Source: Chitinophagales bacterium
Lineage (GTDB): Bacteria > Bacteroidota > Bacteroidia > Chitinophagales > JADIYW01
Assembly (NCBI GenBank): GCA_023957245.1
Contig: JAMLHJ010000001.1
Span: forward strand, 271,273-335,272
Direction: 5' to 3'
Length of the DNA: 64,000 nt
Of this stretch, positions 37,070 to 47,179 are shown in pieces. Numbering within the stretch: the first letter of the stretch is position 1; each line of letters begins with the position of its first letter. Made by a program: the position numbers and the translations under genes. The notes under the pieces are model-generated. The model saw only the letters and a program-made list of their open reading frames with translations, was not told the DNA's origin and did not search any database.

Positions 37070-38001
37070 TGTCTGCACAAATACTGATTACAGCCAAGGA
37101 AGTGCATGAACTCATTCCTTTAGAATTAACTAGTATGGGATATACTGTTCATCACCTACCTGAACCATCTGAATCTGAACTAATAGATATTATTTCAGCG
37201 TATGAGGGCTTAATTATCACTACTTATACTCAAGTCAATAAAAATATAATCGACAAAGCATCTCAGCTCAAGTTTATTGGCAGAGTTGGGTCTGGTTTAG
37301 AAAATGTCGATATTGAATATGCTGAAAGTAAGAGAATAAAAGTTCTCAGTTCGCCAGAAGGCAATTGCAATGCAGTAGGAGAACATACGCTAGGATTGCT
37401 ATTAAATCTGATGAATAAAATTTCCAAAGCTCATCATGAAGTGACTCAAGGCATCTGGAAACGTGAAGAAAATCGTGGTGAGGAACTAGATAATAAAACG
37501 GTAGGCATTATCGGATTGGGTCATACAGGAAGTGCTTTTGCTAAAAAGCTAAGAGGATTTGATGTAAAAATTCTTGCTTACGATAAATTTCGAACTAATT
37601 ACGGCACCGATTTTATCCAAGAATCAAGTATGGAAGAAATCGCAGAACAAGCAGATGTCATCAGTTTTCATATTCCATATTCAAAAGAAAATTTTCATAT
37701 CATCAATACCGTATTTCTTTCATCCTTAAAAAAAATTCCTTACTTGATACATACTTGTCGAGGAGAAGTGATGGATACTCAAGCTGTTGTAGAAGCATTG
37801 GAAAGCAATAAAATTAAAGGTTTAGGAATTGATGTCTATGAAGACGAGCCTTGGACAAAAGGGCAAAAAGTATCTACAGATATTTATAAACAACTCTTAT
37901 CTAAAGAAAATGTAGTTGCAACACCACATATTGCAGGTTGGACAGTGGAGAGTAAAATCAAATTAGCGACTGTGCTTTTGGACAAGATAAAAATGCTTTG
38001 A
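37069..38001 (+). CDS. D-isomer specific 2-hydroxyacid dehydrogenase (phosphoglycerate dehydrogenase-like)
   Basis: NAD-dependent dehydrogenase of 310 residues with the two-domain Rossmann layout. The dinucleotide motif GIIGLGHTGSAFAKK is at about 147-160, and the catalytic triad is R231 (HTCRGEVMD), E260 (DVYEDEPW) and H287 (ATPHIAGWT). There is no ACT or ASB domain, so it is the short form. The block GRVGSGLENVD is like that in SerA homologues, so phosphoglycerate is a fair guess, but other 2-hydroxyacids are possible. Start codon overlaps the rsmA stop (TAATG). The T9SS protein gene lies convergent, 20 bases after its stop. Confidence 0.88.
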   Translation: MSAQILITAKEVHELIPLELTSMGYTVHHLPEPSESELIDIISAYEGLIITTYTQVNKNIIDKASQLKFIGRVGSGLENVDIEYAESKRIKVLSSPEGNCNAVGEHTLGLLLNLMNKISKAHHEVTQGIWKREENRGEELDNKTVGIIGLGHTGSAFAKKLRGFDVKILAYDKFRTNYGTDFIQESSMEEIAEQADVISFHIPYSKENFHIINTVFLSSLKKIPYLIHTCRGEVMDTQAVVEALESNKIKGLGIDVYEDEPWTKGQKVSTDIYKQLLSKENVVATPHIAGWTVESKIKLATVLLDKIKML

Positions 38002-38021
38002 TTGTTAGTGAATATATCTTC

Positions 38022-39932
38022 CTATTCTAAAATCAAAAAATTGCTTATTTGATTACTATTTTCAAGTGATTCTAAATGTAAAAAATAGATGCCTTGACTT
38101 AGACCATTTACATTCAACTCATTATTATTGAGAGTACCTACTCTTTTGAGTTGTCCTGAATAATCATAAATTCTAAATCTCACATTTTGAAGATTATCTG
38201 GAGTATTAATAGTGATTTTACTACAAGATTTGCAAGGATTGGGGAAAATAGAAATGAGATTTTTAGAATTGTATTGAACGCTAGTTGTAAGATCACATTC
38301 AGCTCTTTTTTCAATTGCGCCGACATTAGTCTGAGCTCCAATTCTTTCATTATAGATATAATCATTCACTAAGAAATCAAATTCTTTTTCAGTTTTAAAA
38401 GTCAAATCAGGATGGTCACAAGGATCTATGGGAGATAAAGAATTTTTGAGAGATGGAATATCTGTATTTAGTGAATCAATCACCTTATCATTAGCACCCA
38501 AAAAAGTATGACTTTGATTCCAAATATTTTCATTGAATCTAAAATCTAAAGGTCCTGGATGATAATCATTCTTAGAGAATGTTACAGCTTTTGAACGACT
38601 ATAGGTTTCTTTGTCATAAATGAAGATATTTTTATTGATTCGAACATTGGACATAATAGCATACCCTCTTTTTGTAATTGCATTATAATCTGGAAATGCA
38701 AAATTCACTAACGAAGAATTTACAATATCTGGATCTCCCAATAATCCAACAATCGTATTATTGAAAATAAAAACATTCCTTATACAATTGACATCATTGC
38801 CTTGAAGAAGGTTTTTAGTAGTGGAACCGTCCCAAAAACTAAATGCTCTGCCACAATTCTGAATAATATTATCATAGATATATACACTATCCACATGAGA
38901 AATGTATTTATCTCCATCAATAGGGTTAGAACATTTTAAACTACAATTTTCATAAGATGCAATATATCCTTCTCCACATGAACCTTCGTTGGCCAATAAA
39001 AATGCACTTGAAGACATTGTTTTACCTTCCGCAGCAGGGCATATTCGCCAAAAAGTCTCACCCAGCTCAGGGTTATTGTACACATAATTGTGATGAACGG
39101 TCAACCTTGATGAATTGTCATTATAAAAATTAGCACCAGAGTTGTCATGTAAGATATTGTCATATGCTTGACCGTATTTTGTATTCTGAAAATTCAATCC
39201 TTCTCCTCTTGTATATGCTATTCTCGAATTAAAGATTGAAGCATTATCACATTCCAAAAATTTTATTCCACTTGGCCAGCTACAACCTGTATTCAGATGT
39301 TCATTATCTGGACGACCTGCATATTCAGAGATAGCATTATTTACTAAAATATTTTTCACACCTACCATTAAAATACTAAAACTAGAAACACTATCAATAG
39401 TTACATTTTCTATCAATACATTATTCTGAGGATTATTCTTTGGCTGTTCAGAATTGCTAATTAAAAGTCCTATTCCTGAAGCAAATCTAATTTTTATATT
39501 TTTTACGAAAATATGGCTACCCTTTAATACCAAAACATGTTGGTTCATAAACTCACTGCTCGACCCTCCAATTGTAACATCTCCAATTCCTTCAACACTA
39601 ACATTTTTATATGTATTCCCTTTCTTCCATTTACCACTAGTTTGTTGAAAAGAACCTACATTTTCATATACACCTGGCAATAACCTCACCAATCCATAGG
39701 CATGACCGCCATTCACTCCCGCCTGACCAAACGGCAATAACTCCATTGCTTTAGTGAATGTCTTAACAGGATTGTCAATTGTTCCATCATTTCCATCATT
39801 TCCATCTGGAGACATATAAACAGTATCTGTTATGGCAAAATCTCCCTGATTAATGATTGGCGTATTAATGTCAAATTGCGCAAAAACAAGAAGTGGAAAT
39901 AGAAATAATAAGGTAGTAAAATATGTTTTCAT
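38022..39932 (-). CDS. Secreted right-handed beta-helix protein with type IX sorting domain
   Basis: A 636-residue surface or secreted protein. The signal peptide (1-18, ending LLVFAQ) is followed by DTVYMSPDGNDGNDGTIDNP, a start typical of parallel beta-helix (pectate-lyase-like) proteins of the SPDGxD class. The middle (about 95-480) has many short hydrophobic rungs with Asn ladders, such as NSRIAYTRGEGLNFQN and NIIQNCGRAF. The end (about 560-636) is a type IX secretion A-type sorting domain: SIFPNP, GQLKRVGTLNN and the GIYFLHL block. Several cysteine pairs suggest disulfides. Function unknown; carbohydrate binding or lysis, or structural adhesin, are options. Only one such cargo is in the window. 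Confidence 0.88.
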   Translation of the reverse strand: MKTYFTTLLFLFPLLVFAQFDINTPIINQGDFAITDTVYMSPDGNDGNDGTIDNPVKTFTKAMELLPFGQAGVNGGHAYGLVRLLPGVYENVGSFQQTSGKWKKGNTYKNVSVEGIGDVTIGGSSSEFMNQHVLVLKGSHIFVKNIKIRFASGIGLLISNSEQPKNNPQNNVLIENVTIDSVSSFSILMVGVKNILVNNAISEYAGRPDNEHLNTGCSWPSGIKFLECDNASIFNSRIAYTRGEGLNFQNTKYGQAYDNILHDNSGANFYNDNSSRLTVHHNYVYNNPELGETFWRICPAAEGKTMSSSAFLLANEGSCGEGYIASYENCSLKCSNPIDGDKYISHVDSVYIYDNIIQNCGRAFSFWDGSTTKNLLQGNDVNCIRNVFIFNNTIVGLLGDPDIVNSSLVNFAFPDYNAITKRGYAIMSNVRINKNIFIYDKETYSRSKAVTFSKNDYHPGPLDFRFNENIWNQSHTFLGANDKVIDSLNTDIPSLKNSLSPIDPCDHPDLTFKTEKEFDFLVNDYIYNERIGAQTNVGAIEKRAECDLTTSVQYNSKNLISIFPNPCKSCSKITINTPDNLQNVRFRIYDYSGQLKRVGTLNNNELNVNGLSQGIYFLHLESLENSNQISNFLILE

Positions 39933-40004
39933 CCTTTATAAATTAAAATTATAAACTACAATAATTTCAATTTAGTATAATATTTATAAAGAAGCAAATT
40001 AATA

Positions 40005-41153
40005 TTAAAGAAATTGCTCTTTCAATACCATATCATTAGTTGCTACTTTTTCATAAGACCAATGTTGAAAAGCAAAATCCCACTCCTTATTGATTCTGTG
40101 AATGTAATTATCATCTAAATCGGGAAATCTATTTTTCTTATAATTTTTCACTTTATTCAAATACTCTTCCATAAAAGGCTGTGCTACTTCAAAATTTGGT
40201 ATCTGTAATTTAGAGTATATCATCTTCATCGCCCCTAATGGGTTATCTTCTAATTCATCGAAACTCACTTCTATTAGATTCCCTTTTGGAATGAGTTGAT
40301 ACTCTTCAATATATTTTTTCATAGTTGAAGAGAAATTATAAAAGACTCTTTCATCCACTTCTTCATCAGAAAAATCTTGCAAAAATTGACTGCTAATCAT
40401 CGTATGATACAGATGCCTACTGGAATGAAACACTTCATAAGGATTCCTATGAATAAAGAGAAATTTAGCATTGGGGAAGAGTTCTAAAAGCTCCTTTACT
40501 CGGCTTGTATTATGAGGATTTTTCAACACCAACGGTCTATCTCCACCATTTGAAAAGGAAATTAATTTCAACAGATAAGTATAATCGTTTTTCCACAATC
40601 GTTTTTCTCTCTTAGTGATACCTTGAAATAGATTATATTTTTTGTGATAGCTTAAATTTCTCGGAAAAAAGAAACTCATCATTCCACTCCTTGTAGAAAG
40701 ATTAGTAAAAGGTTGCTCTTCTTCAGCAGGAGCATCTACCGACATAGGTACATTATCTTGAGGGCGTTTATCTGGCATCAAAGGGCTCAAAATAAATTTC
40801 AACCAAGTCCTACCAAGTAAACTAACATTCAAAAGAAATGCTTTATAATTACTCAGATAGGCAAACTGAGGGTCTTTTGACATCAAATAATGTAAATGGG
40901 TAGTTCCACTTCTCCAATGACCTAAAATAAAAACTGGAGGATTTTCTTGCAGATTGACTTACTTAATTTTTCGATTAAATATTAATTTTTGTATCCATTG
41001 AAAAGGAAAAGTAAGTGTAACAAAAAGAGATATTTTCCAAAACATTACTCTATTGCTTATACTATTTGACCTAATAAGACGTAACCAGATTTTAGGTAAG
41101 GAAATAAATAATTGATGTTCTTTTACCTGATAATGACCTTTCAATTTTTCCAT
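40005..41153 (-). pseudogene. Sulfotransferase gene interrupted by an in-frame TAA stop
   Basis: One reading frame with a single stop encodes a PAPS-dependent sulfotransferase of about 382 codons (PF13469-type by sequence). The 5' piece (40959-41153, 64 codons, from MEKLKGHYQVKEHQLFISLP) ends at a TAA; after it, in the same frame, come NPPVFILGHWRSGTTHLHYL and the rest of the enzyme down to 40005. GHWRSGTTH (40896-40922) is the 5'-phosphosulfate loop of PAPS binding, and KFLFIHRNPYEVFHSSRHLY downstream is the 3'-phosphate block. The downstream part has a TTG at 40886, but starting there would lose the PAPS loop. So the gene is either broken by mutation, read through, or miscalled at one base. 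It follows the SDR gene on the same strand. Confidence 0.75.
40959..40961 (-). other. In-frame stop codon (TAA) splitting the sulfotransferase frame
   Basis: It lies twelve codons before the PAPS-binding GHWRSGTTH motif, between a basic segment ending NRKIK and VNLQENPP. A change of one base in TAA would restore the frame (for example AAA for lysine). The next base is G, giving a TAAG context. Confidence 0.85.
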
Positions 41154-41246
41154 ACTGCAAAATTCTGAAAGATTTCATTCGAAAACATCACAGCAAATAG
41201 CGAAATTCCTCTCCTATTAATCAGTTAAAGGTTTCTAATCAATAGA

Positions 41247-42041
41247 TTAAGTTACTTTCATTTTCCTAATCATTTTGGAGAAAATATTGGGAGCAAATCT
41301 TTTCATATATAAGCCTAATAATTCTTTCGCACCTGCAACATTTATTTCTTCAGAATTACTATTTAAAGCTGATTCTATTGCAACTGCTACTGCCTTAGGC
41401 TCAATTCCATTACCTGTTGCTTGATCCATAGTGCCTTGTTTACCACCTCCTGGACCTATTGCATTAATAGAAACATTGGTCTTAATAAATCCTGGACAAA
41501 CTAAAAGCACTTGAATATTATCATCAAATACCTCCGCCCTTAATGCATCAAAAAAGCCATGTAAACCATGTTTAGCAGCTGCATAAGCACTTCTCATAGG
41601 TGTTCCATACTTGCCCACCATACTAGTAATCGTAACAATTGAACCTGATTTATTTTCCAACATACTGGGAAGAAAAGCCTTCGTCAAAGCAATAGTCCCT
41701 AATAAATCTATATTGACAATCTTCTTATCAAACTCAAAAGGCAAATCTTTGGCTAATGCCCTTTGGCTGACACCTGCATTATTAATTAAGACATCTATTT
41801 TCTTATGACTATGTATAATTGAAGCTGCTTTGTCAAACAAATCATCATGGTTTTCCAGATCTAAAAGAATAATTTCAACACCTTCAGCTTTTTGACAATT
41901 ACTTTTGACACGTTCTAATTCTTTAAGATTTCTTCCTGCTATCAATAAATAAGCCCCCTTAGCTGCAAAATGAACAGCAATTGCCTCACCAATACCAGAT
42001 GAAGCTCCAGTAATTAATATCTTTTTCCCTTTAAAGTCCAT
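41247..42041 (-). CDS. SDR family NAD(P)-dependent oxidoreductase
   Basis: Classical short-chain dehydrogenase/reductase of 264 residues. The cofactor motif is TGASSGIG (11-18), NNAG is at 87-90, and the catalytic residues are S140, Y153 and K157 (YAAAKHG). The arginine at 37 in AGRN suggests NADP(H). The C-terminal part ends with a short hydrophobic-basic segment (MKRFAPNIFSKMIRKMKV), as in dehydrogenase/reductase SDR family 7B-like members that attach to membranes. Substrate unknown. It is upstream of the broken sulfotransferase gene (93-base gap). Confidence 0.88.
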   Translation of the reverse strand: MDFKGKKILITGASSGIGEAIAVHFAAKGAYLLIAGRNLKELERVKSNCQKAEGVEIILLDLENHDDLFDKAASIIHSHKKIDVLINNAGVSQRALAKDLPFEFDKKIVNIDLLGTIALTKAFLPSMLENKSGSIVTITSMVGKYGTPMRSAYAAAKHGLHGFFDALRAEVFDDNIQVLLVCPGFIKTNVSINAIGPGGGKQGTMDQATGNGIEPKAVAVAIESALNSNSEEINVAGAKELLGLYMKRFAPNIFSKMIRKMKVT

Positions 42042-42095
42042 TCTTTAAAGTTACGAAGAATGTATTACAGTTAAAATAGATTTTTCAGCAATTCT

Positions 42096-44765
42096 CTATA
42101 TATCGTAATTTAAACTAGAAGCCAACCATCTCTCTGTATATTCAAAACTTTGACCTATACGTCGAGCATAATCTTCTACTTGATCTTTCCCGATTTTACC
42201 TACTCCAAAATATTTGGATTCAGGATGTGAAAAATACCATCCACTGACAGCGGCAGTAGGTACCATCGCCATTCCTTCAGTCAATACAATCTCTGCCTTC
42301 TCTGTAGCTTGCAATATTTCAAATAGAGTTGATTTTTCTAAGTGAACTGGACATGCTGGATAACCTGGAGCAGGGCGAATACCTTGATACTTCTCTCTAA
42401 TCAGAGCTTCATTGTCCAAATCTTCATTTGAAACATATCCCCAAAACTCCTTTCTTACTCTTTGGTGCAATCTCTCTGCAAAAGCTTCAGCCAATCTATC
42501 AGCTAATGCTTTCAAAATAATACGATTGTAATCATCCAAATTATCTTCAAATATTTTCAGATATTTTTCTATTCCAATTCCTGCAGTTACAGCAAAAGCA
42601 CCAATATAATCTTGCTTGCCAGATGATTGTGGAGCAATAAAATCACTCAAACAGTTATTAGGCAATCCTTCCCCTTTTTTGTTCTGCTGTCTTAGATGGT
42701 GAAGCACAATGTCTTTTCCTTCATGATGTATCAAAATATCATCACCAATACTATTAGCAGGGAATAATCCATAAACACCTTTGGCAGTCAACCATTTTTC
42801 ATTGATAATCTTATTTAAAATCTCTAATGCATCCGCATAGAGTTTAGATGCCGCTTCTCCTACCACTTTATCAGTCAATATCTCTGGAAATTTACCATGT
42901 AGCTCCCAAGCACTAAAGAACGGAGTCCAATCGATATACTCTGACAATTCTGCGATACTATAATCATCAAAAGAATATACTCCCAACTTTTTAGGAACAG
43001 GAGGCGTATAATTTTCCCAATCTAAGTGAATAGCATTTTTTTGAGCTTCTTCCAAAGTGATGTAAGATTTTATCACTTTCTTCCCTTTATGGCGCTCACG
43101 CATTTCTGCATAATCTGCTTTTGTTTGTTGAATAAAGTTCTCTCTCAAATTATCACTGAGCAAACTAGAAACAACTCCGACGCTTTTGGAAGCATCCATC
43201 ACGTGTACAACAGGTTGCTGATATTGAGGTTCGATTTTGACTGCAGTATGAATTTTTGATGTTGTAGCACCTCCTATCAATAAAGGAATCTTCATTCCCT
43301 TGCGCTCCATTTCTTTGGCTACAAAAACCATTTCGTCTAGTGAAGGAGTTATCAGCCCACTCACTCCGACAACATCCACTTGCTCTTGAACTGCCACCTC
43401 CAACAATTTTTCACAAGGCACCATCACACCCAAATCTATGATTTCGTAATTATTACAAGAAAGGACAACTCCAACAATATTTTTCCCTATATCATGAACA
43501 TCACCTTTCACTGTTGCCAATAAAATTTTGCCTGCTTTTTTACTTTGCCCATCCACGCTATCTTCCATAAACGGCAATAAATAAGCGACAGCTTTCTTCA
43601 TCACCCTAGCACTTTTGACTACTTGAGGCAAAAACATTTTTCCCGAACCAAACAAATCGCCAACGACATTCATACCATCCATCAATGGTCCTTCTATAAT
43701 ACTCAATGGCGCATCATATTGTTGCCTTGCCTCTTCAACATCTAATTCAATATAATCGACAATACCTTTTACAAGTGCATGAGTCAATCTTTCTTCAACT
43801 GTGCGGCTTCTCCATTCTTCGCTGACAACTTCTTTCTTAGAATTACCTTTTATATTTTCAGCATATTCTAGTAATCTTTCTGTTGCATCATCTCTCCTAT
43901 TGAGCATGACATCTTCAACATACTCCAATAAAGTTTTATCAACTTCATCATAAACCTCCAACATTGCAGGATTGACAATACCCATATTCATTCCATGCTG
44001 AATACCATGGTAAAGAAATACAGCATGCATCGCCTCTCTTACAGTATTATTACCTCTGAACGAGAAAGACACATTACTGACACCTCCACTCACCAATGCA
44101 CCTGGCAAGTTTTCTCTAATCCATTTTGTAGCTCTGAAGAAATTAATTGCATTATCTCTATGCTCTTCTATTCCAGTAGCGACTGGGAAAATATTAGGGT
44201 CAAAAATAATATCTCCAGGATGAAAATGTACCTTTTCTACTAAAACATCATACGAACGCTTGCAAATCTCTATACGTCTTTCAAAAGTATCTGCTTGACC
44301 TTGCTCATCAAAAGCCATCACAACAACAGCAGCACCATATTTTTTACACAATTTGGCTTGATGAATAAACTCTTCTTCACCAGCTTTGAGGCTGATAGAA
44401 TTGACTATACATTTACCCTGAACATTTTTTAAGCCTTCTTCAATAATCTCCCATTTGGAAGAGTCAATCATAATAGGAATCCGACAGATTTCAGGTTCAG
44501 ACATAACCAATCGCAAAAACTTGACCATCGCAGCTTTTCCATCTATCATTCCCTCATCCATATTGATATCTAATACTTGAGCACCGCCACGTACTTGTTC
44601 AAGTGCGACAGATAAAGCATCTTCAAATCTTTCCTCCTTTATCATTCTAAGGAAAACCTTAGAGCCAGTCACGTTGGTACGTTCACCGACATTGACAAAA
44701 TTGGTCTGAGGAGTTACTATTAAAGGTTCTAGCCCTGATAGTTTCAAATAATATTCCTGATTCAA
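42096..44765 (-). CDS. metH: Methionine synthase, pterin-, cobalamin- and SAM-binding part (split MetH)
   Basis: C-terminal three modules of cobalamin-dependent methionine synthase, 889 residues. The methyltetrahydrofolate-binding domain is at about 15-290 ([29 protein letters not shown]), the cobalamin cap domain at about 320-410, the B12 domain carrying DVHDIG with the axial ligand H424, and the reactivation domain (about 570-889) with [10 protein letters not shown]. The homocysteine module is missing here and is supplied by the gene immediately upstream, 15 bases apart. The split form is one seen in other Bacteroidota. It is controlled by the SAM riboswitch in front of the upstream gene. 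Confidence 0.95.
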   Translation of the reverse strand: MNQEYYLKLSGLEPLIVTPQTNFVNVGERTNVTGSKVFLRMIKEERFEDALSVALEQVRGGAQVLDINMDEGMIDGKAAMVKFLRLVMSEPEICRIPIMIDSSKWEIIEEGLKNVQGKCIVNSISLKAGEEEFIHQAKLCKKYGAAVVVMAFDEQGQADTFERRIEICKRSYDVLVEKVHFHPGDIIFDPNIFPVATGIEEHRDNAINFFRATKWIRENLPGALVSGGVSNVSFSFRGNNTVREAMHAVFLYHGIQHGMNMGIVNPAMLEVYDEVDKTLLEYVEDVMLNRRDDATERLLEYAENIKGNSKKEVVSEEWRSRTVEERLTHALVKGIVDYIELDVEEARQQYDAPLSIIEGPLMDGMNVVGDLFGSGKMFLPQVVKSARVMKKAVAYLLPFMEDSVDGQSKKAGKILLATVKGDVHDIGKNIVGVVLSCNNYEIIDLGVMVPCEKLLEVAVQEQVDVVGVSGLITPSLDEMVFVAKEMERKGMKIPLLIGGATTSKIHTAVKIEPQYQQPVVHVMDASKSVGVVSSLLSDNLRENFIQQTKADYAEMRERHKGKKVIKSYITLEEAQKNAIHLDWENYTPPVPKKLGVYSFDDYSIAELSEYIDWTPFFSAWELHGKFPEILTDKVVGEAASKLYADALEILNKIINEKWLTAKGVYGLFPANSIGDDILIHHEGKDIVLHHLRQQNKKGEGLPNNCLSDFIAPQSSGKQDYIGAFAVTAGIGIEKYLKIFEDNLDDYNRIILKALADRLAEAFAERLHQRVRKEFWGYVSNEDLDNEALIREKYQGIRPAPGYPACPVHLEKSTLFEILQATEKAEIVLTEGMAMVPTAAVSGWYFSHPESKYFGVGKIGKDQVEDYARRIGQSFEYTERWLASSLNYDI

Positions 44766-44780
44766 AATCTTATTTTTGTA

Positions 44781-45800
44781 TTATTCAACAATAGTCTGTA
44801 ATAGAGGTCTTGGCTTATAATTAGCTGCTACTTTTGCAATAGATTTGATATGTTCAGGAGTTGTACCACAACAACCTCCTACGATATTCACCAATTGCAA
44901 TTCCAAAAACTCTTCTATTTCATGAGACATAGTACAAGCATCTTGGTCATACCCACCAAATTCATTAGGCAAACCAGCATTAGGATACACACATACATAG
45001 AAAGGTGATTCTTTCGCCATTATTTGAAGATATGGTCTTAATTCTTTTGCTCCTAATGCGCAATTTAAGCCTACAGCAAAAATAGGTGCATGTGAAATAG
45101 ATATCAAAAAAGCTTCTGTAGTCTGTCCTGTCAATGTTCTACCACTATTATCTGTAATCGTACCTGATACAATAACTGGCCATTCTCTACCTCTCTCTTC
45201 AAACACCGTCTGAGTAGCAAATAATGCCGCTTTAGCATTTAAAGTGTCGAAAATAGTTTCTATCAATATAATATCTACTCCACCATCTAAAAGAGCACGA
45301 ATTTGAAAACCATAAGCATCTGCCAATTCATCAAAAGTAATCGCTCTAAATCCTGGGTCATTTACATCAGGAGAGATTGATGCAGTTCGATTTGTTGGAC
45401 CAACTGCCCCTGCTACAAATCTAGGTTTCTCAGGTGTCAGAGCTGTCATCCTATCTGCTTCCTCTTTGGCTATTTTTGCACTTAAAAAATTGATATCATA
45501 AACTGCGCTTTGCATATCATAGTCAGCTTGTGCTATAGTCGTACCACTAAAAGTATTGGTTTCAATGATATCTGCACCTGCTTCCAAATATTTCCTATGT
45601 ATCTCTTTCACAACATCTGGTCTAGTGATGGAAAGCAAGTCATTATTTCCTTTCAATGGTTTAGGATGACTTTTAAATATTTCCTTTCTAAAATCTTCTT
45701 CTTCTAGATGATACCCTTGTATCATAGTGCCCATCGCACCATCCAAAATCAAAATTCTTTCTTGAATAATCTGTTCTAATATCTCGTTCATTATACGCAA
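44781..45800 (-). CDS. Methionine synthase, homocysteine-binding part (split MetH N-terminus)
   Basis: Homocysteine S-methyltransferase module of 339 residues, a TIM barrel with zinc. The start [20 protein letters not shown] is MetH-like, and the zinc ligands are a Cys in [10 protein letters not shown] and the Cys pair in [12 protein letters not shown] (about residue 247 and 313-314). In E. coli MetH this is the first domain of the single chain. The next gene encodes the other modules, so the complete reaction (methyl from methyltetrahydrofolate to homocysteine) needs both proteins. It is preceded by a SAM-I riboswitch. Confidence 0.95.
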   Translation of the reverse strand: MRIMNEILEQIIQERILILDGAMGTMIQGYHLEEEDFRKEIFKSHPKPLKGNNDLLSITRPDVVKEIHRKYLEAGADIIETNTFSGTTIAQADYDMQSAVYDINFLSAKIAKEEADRMTALTPEKPRFVAGAVGPTNRTASISPDVNDPGFRAITFDELADAYGFQIRALLDGGVDIILIETIFDTLNAKAALFATQTVFEERGREWPVIVSGTITDNSGRTLTGQTTEAFLISISHAPIFAVGLNCALGAKELRPYLQIMAKESPFYVCVYPNAGLPNEFGGYDQDACTMSHEIEEFLELQLVNIVGGCCGTTPEHIKSIAKVAANYKPRPLLQTIVE

Positions 45801-45855
45801 TTAAAGAAGTACAAGTCACTTAATTGGGATAATAGGGAGTATTTATAAAATCTCT

Positions 45856-45970
45856 ACTTATCTCTTCCTCTGATTGCTCTTTGGATTAGGATGTGGCACC
45901 TTCCATCATTAATTATTCTGGGGTTGCCAAGACATCGTAGGGCCTATTCCCTCCGCCTTTCTCAATAAGT
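45856..45970 (-). promoter_or_regulatory. SAM-I (S-box) riboswitch upstream of split metH
   Basis: On the minus strand the S-box core is clear: GGCGGAGGGA, then TAGGCCC, ACGATG, TTGGCAACCCC, then a variable stem, GAAGGTGCCACATCC and a closing GAAGAGATAAG that pairs with CTTATTGAG at the 5' side. The order of these blocks is that of known SAM-I riboswitches. It lies 56 bases before the ATG of the homocysteine module gene. High SAM should turn off metH. No clear terminator lies between aptamer and start codon, so control may be at translation. Confidence 0.9.
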
Positions 45971-45988
45971 TGGCTTGTAAAACCGCAA

Positions 45989-45996
45989 CAAAGTTA
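45989..45996 (-). promoter_or_regulatory. Candidate -7 promoter element of the metH riboswitch transcript
   Basis: TAACTTTG on the minus strand fits TAnnTTTG and sits 19 bases before the 5' edge of the riboswitch, the right place for transcription to begin just before the aptamer. A -33 match was not found. Confidence 0.45.
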
Positions 45997-46052
45997 TACA
46001 ATTCCACAATTAAATTTTAATCTTTTTATTGTAATAATATTTGTTTGACGAT

Positions 46053-47141
46053 TCAATGACCTTCAAAATCTAGTTTTTCTTGATTAGCATCGCTCTTCTT
46101 CAAAGCTTGAAAAACTCTTTCTTTAAATTTTTCTTCATTATTCATAATGATTGAAATCCCCTGAACATATATTTCTAGTTGTAATTCTCGAAGCTCTTGT
46201 CTCAAAACACTCAATCTGATAGCATCTTTTTCAGTAGTCAAAATTCTTGTTTTCCCTTCTTTGAAAAGTTGTACAAATTCTTTTTGGATAAATTTTAAAT
46301 CTGAGTATCTAAAATTATAATGATCTGGGAAAGATATATGTTTGACTTGATTAGTTTTACTCTGAACATAATTCAGTAAAGAAGAGGTATCTGCAATTCC
46401 AGTTATCAATAAAATATTTTCATCTTTTGACAATGGCTCAGTTAACCCTTCATAGCCTAACAAATAAGGTGAAGAATAATTTATAGATGACAAAAACACC
46501 TCTTGATGAGGCAGAATATTTAATCTTAAATCTTTTACAACTTGTTGCACATTTTCCAATCTATCCTTTGGACATTTAGTAATAACAATAATATCTGCAC
46601 GAGAAGCTTCTGCAATAGGCTCTCTTAGTTTTCCCATTGGAATCATTGAATCTTTGGTAAACGGTCTATGAAAAGGAGTCAGTAAAATGTTTAAATTTAT
46701 TTGAATTCCCAATTGTTGAAACCCATCATCTAAAACAATAGCATTCAAATGCATATTTTGTCCTACTAAATACGGAACTCCTTCAATCCTATTTTCAGAT
46801 ACACCAACCGCCACTTGAGGACATCTCCTTTTCAGCCACAATGGCTCATCTCCAACGTCTCTATAGTTATCATTTTCATGCACATGTCTAAATCCATGAG
46901 TAACCCGTCTATATCCTCGACTTAGCACTCCAATATGAAATTCGTCTGATAAAAACATACAAATAAATTCCACCAACGGAGTTTTACCTGTACCTCCAGC
47001 CTGAATATTGCCAACAGATATTATAGGAATAGCAAATTTTGCTCTCCCCCAATAACCTTTCCTATACATCCATGACCATATTTTTATTATAAATTCATAT
47101 AATAAAGCAAAAGGCCATAATAAAATTTGAATATTCTTCAT
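46053..47141 (-). CDS. lpxK: Tetraacyldisaccharide 4'-kinase
   Basis: Inner-membrane kinase that phosphorylates the 4' position of the lipid A disaccharide. The N-terminal hydrophobic helix (about 3-26) anchors it, and the P-loop AGGTGKT (49-55) is in ISVGNIQAGGTGKTP, the family's fingerprint. VLDDGFQQL, typical of LpxK, follows near residue 136. Length 362 is normal. It stands 38 bases from the divergent Nif3-family gene and, with lpxH elsewhere in the window, supports a lipid A-containing outer membrane. Confidence 0.96.
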   Translation of the reverse strand: MKNIQILLWPFALLYEFIIKIWSWMYRKGYWGRAKFAIPIISVGNIQAGGTGKTPLVEFICMFLSDEFHIGVLSRGYRRVTHGFRHVHENDNYRDVGDEPLWLKRRCPQVAVGVSENRIEGVPYLVGQNMHLNAIVLDDGFQQLGIQINLNILLTPFHRPFTKDSMIPMGKLREPIAEASRADIIVITKCPKDRLENVQQVVKDLRLNILPHQEVFLSSINYSSPYLLGYEGLTEPLSKDENILLITGIADTSSLLNYVQSKTNQVKHISFPDHYNFRYSDLKFIQKEFVQLFKEGKTRILTTEKDAIRLSVLRQELRELQLEIYVQGISIIMNNEEKFKERVFQALKKSDANQEKLDFEGH

Positions 47142-47179
47142 TTCAGTAGTAAATTAAGCCAATTTTCATGTATCACGGT

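Noticed and set aside
40959..41153. A 64-residue stand-alone gene
   Set aside because: It is in frame with and directly before the sulfotransferase, and its content fits the N-terminal part of that enzyme; the separation is one stop codon.
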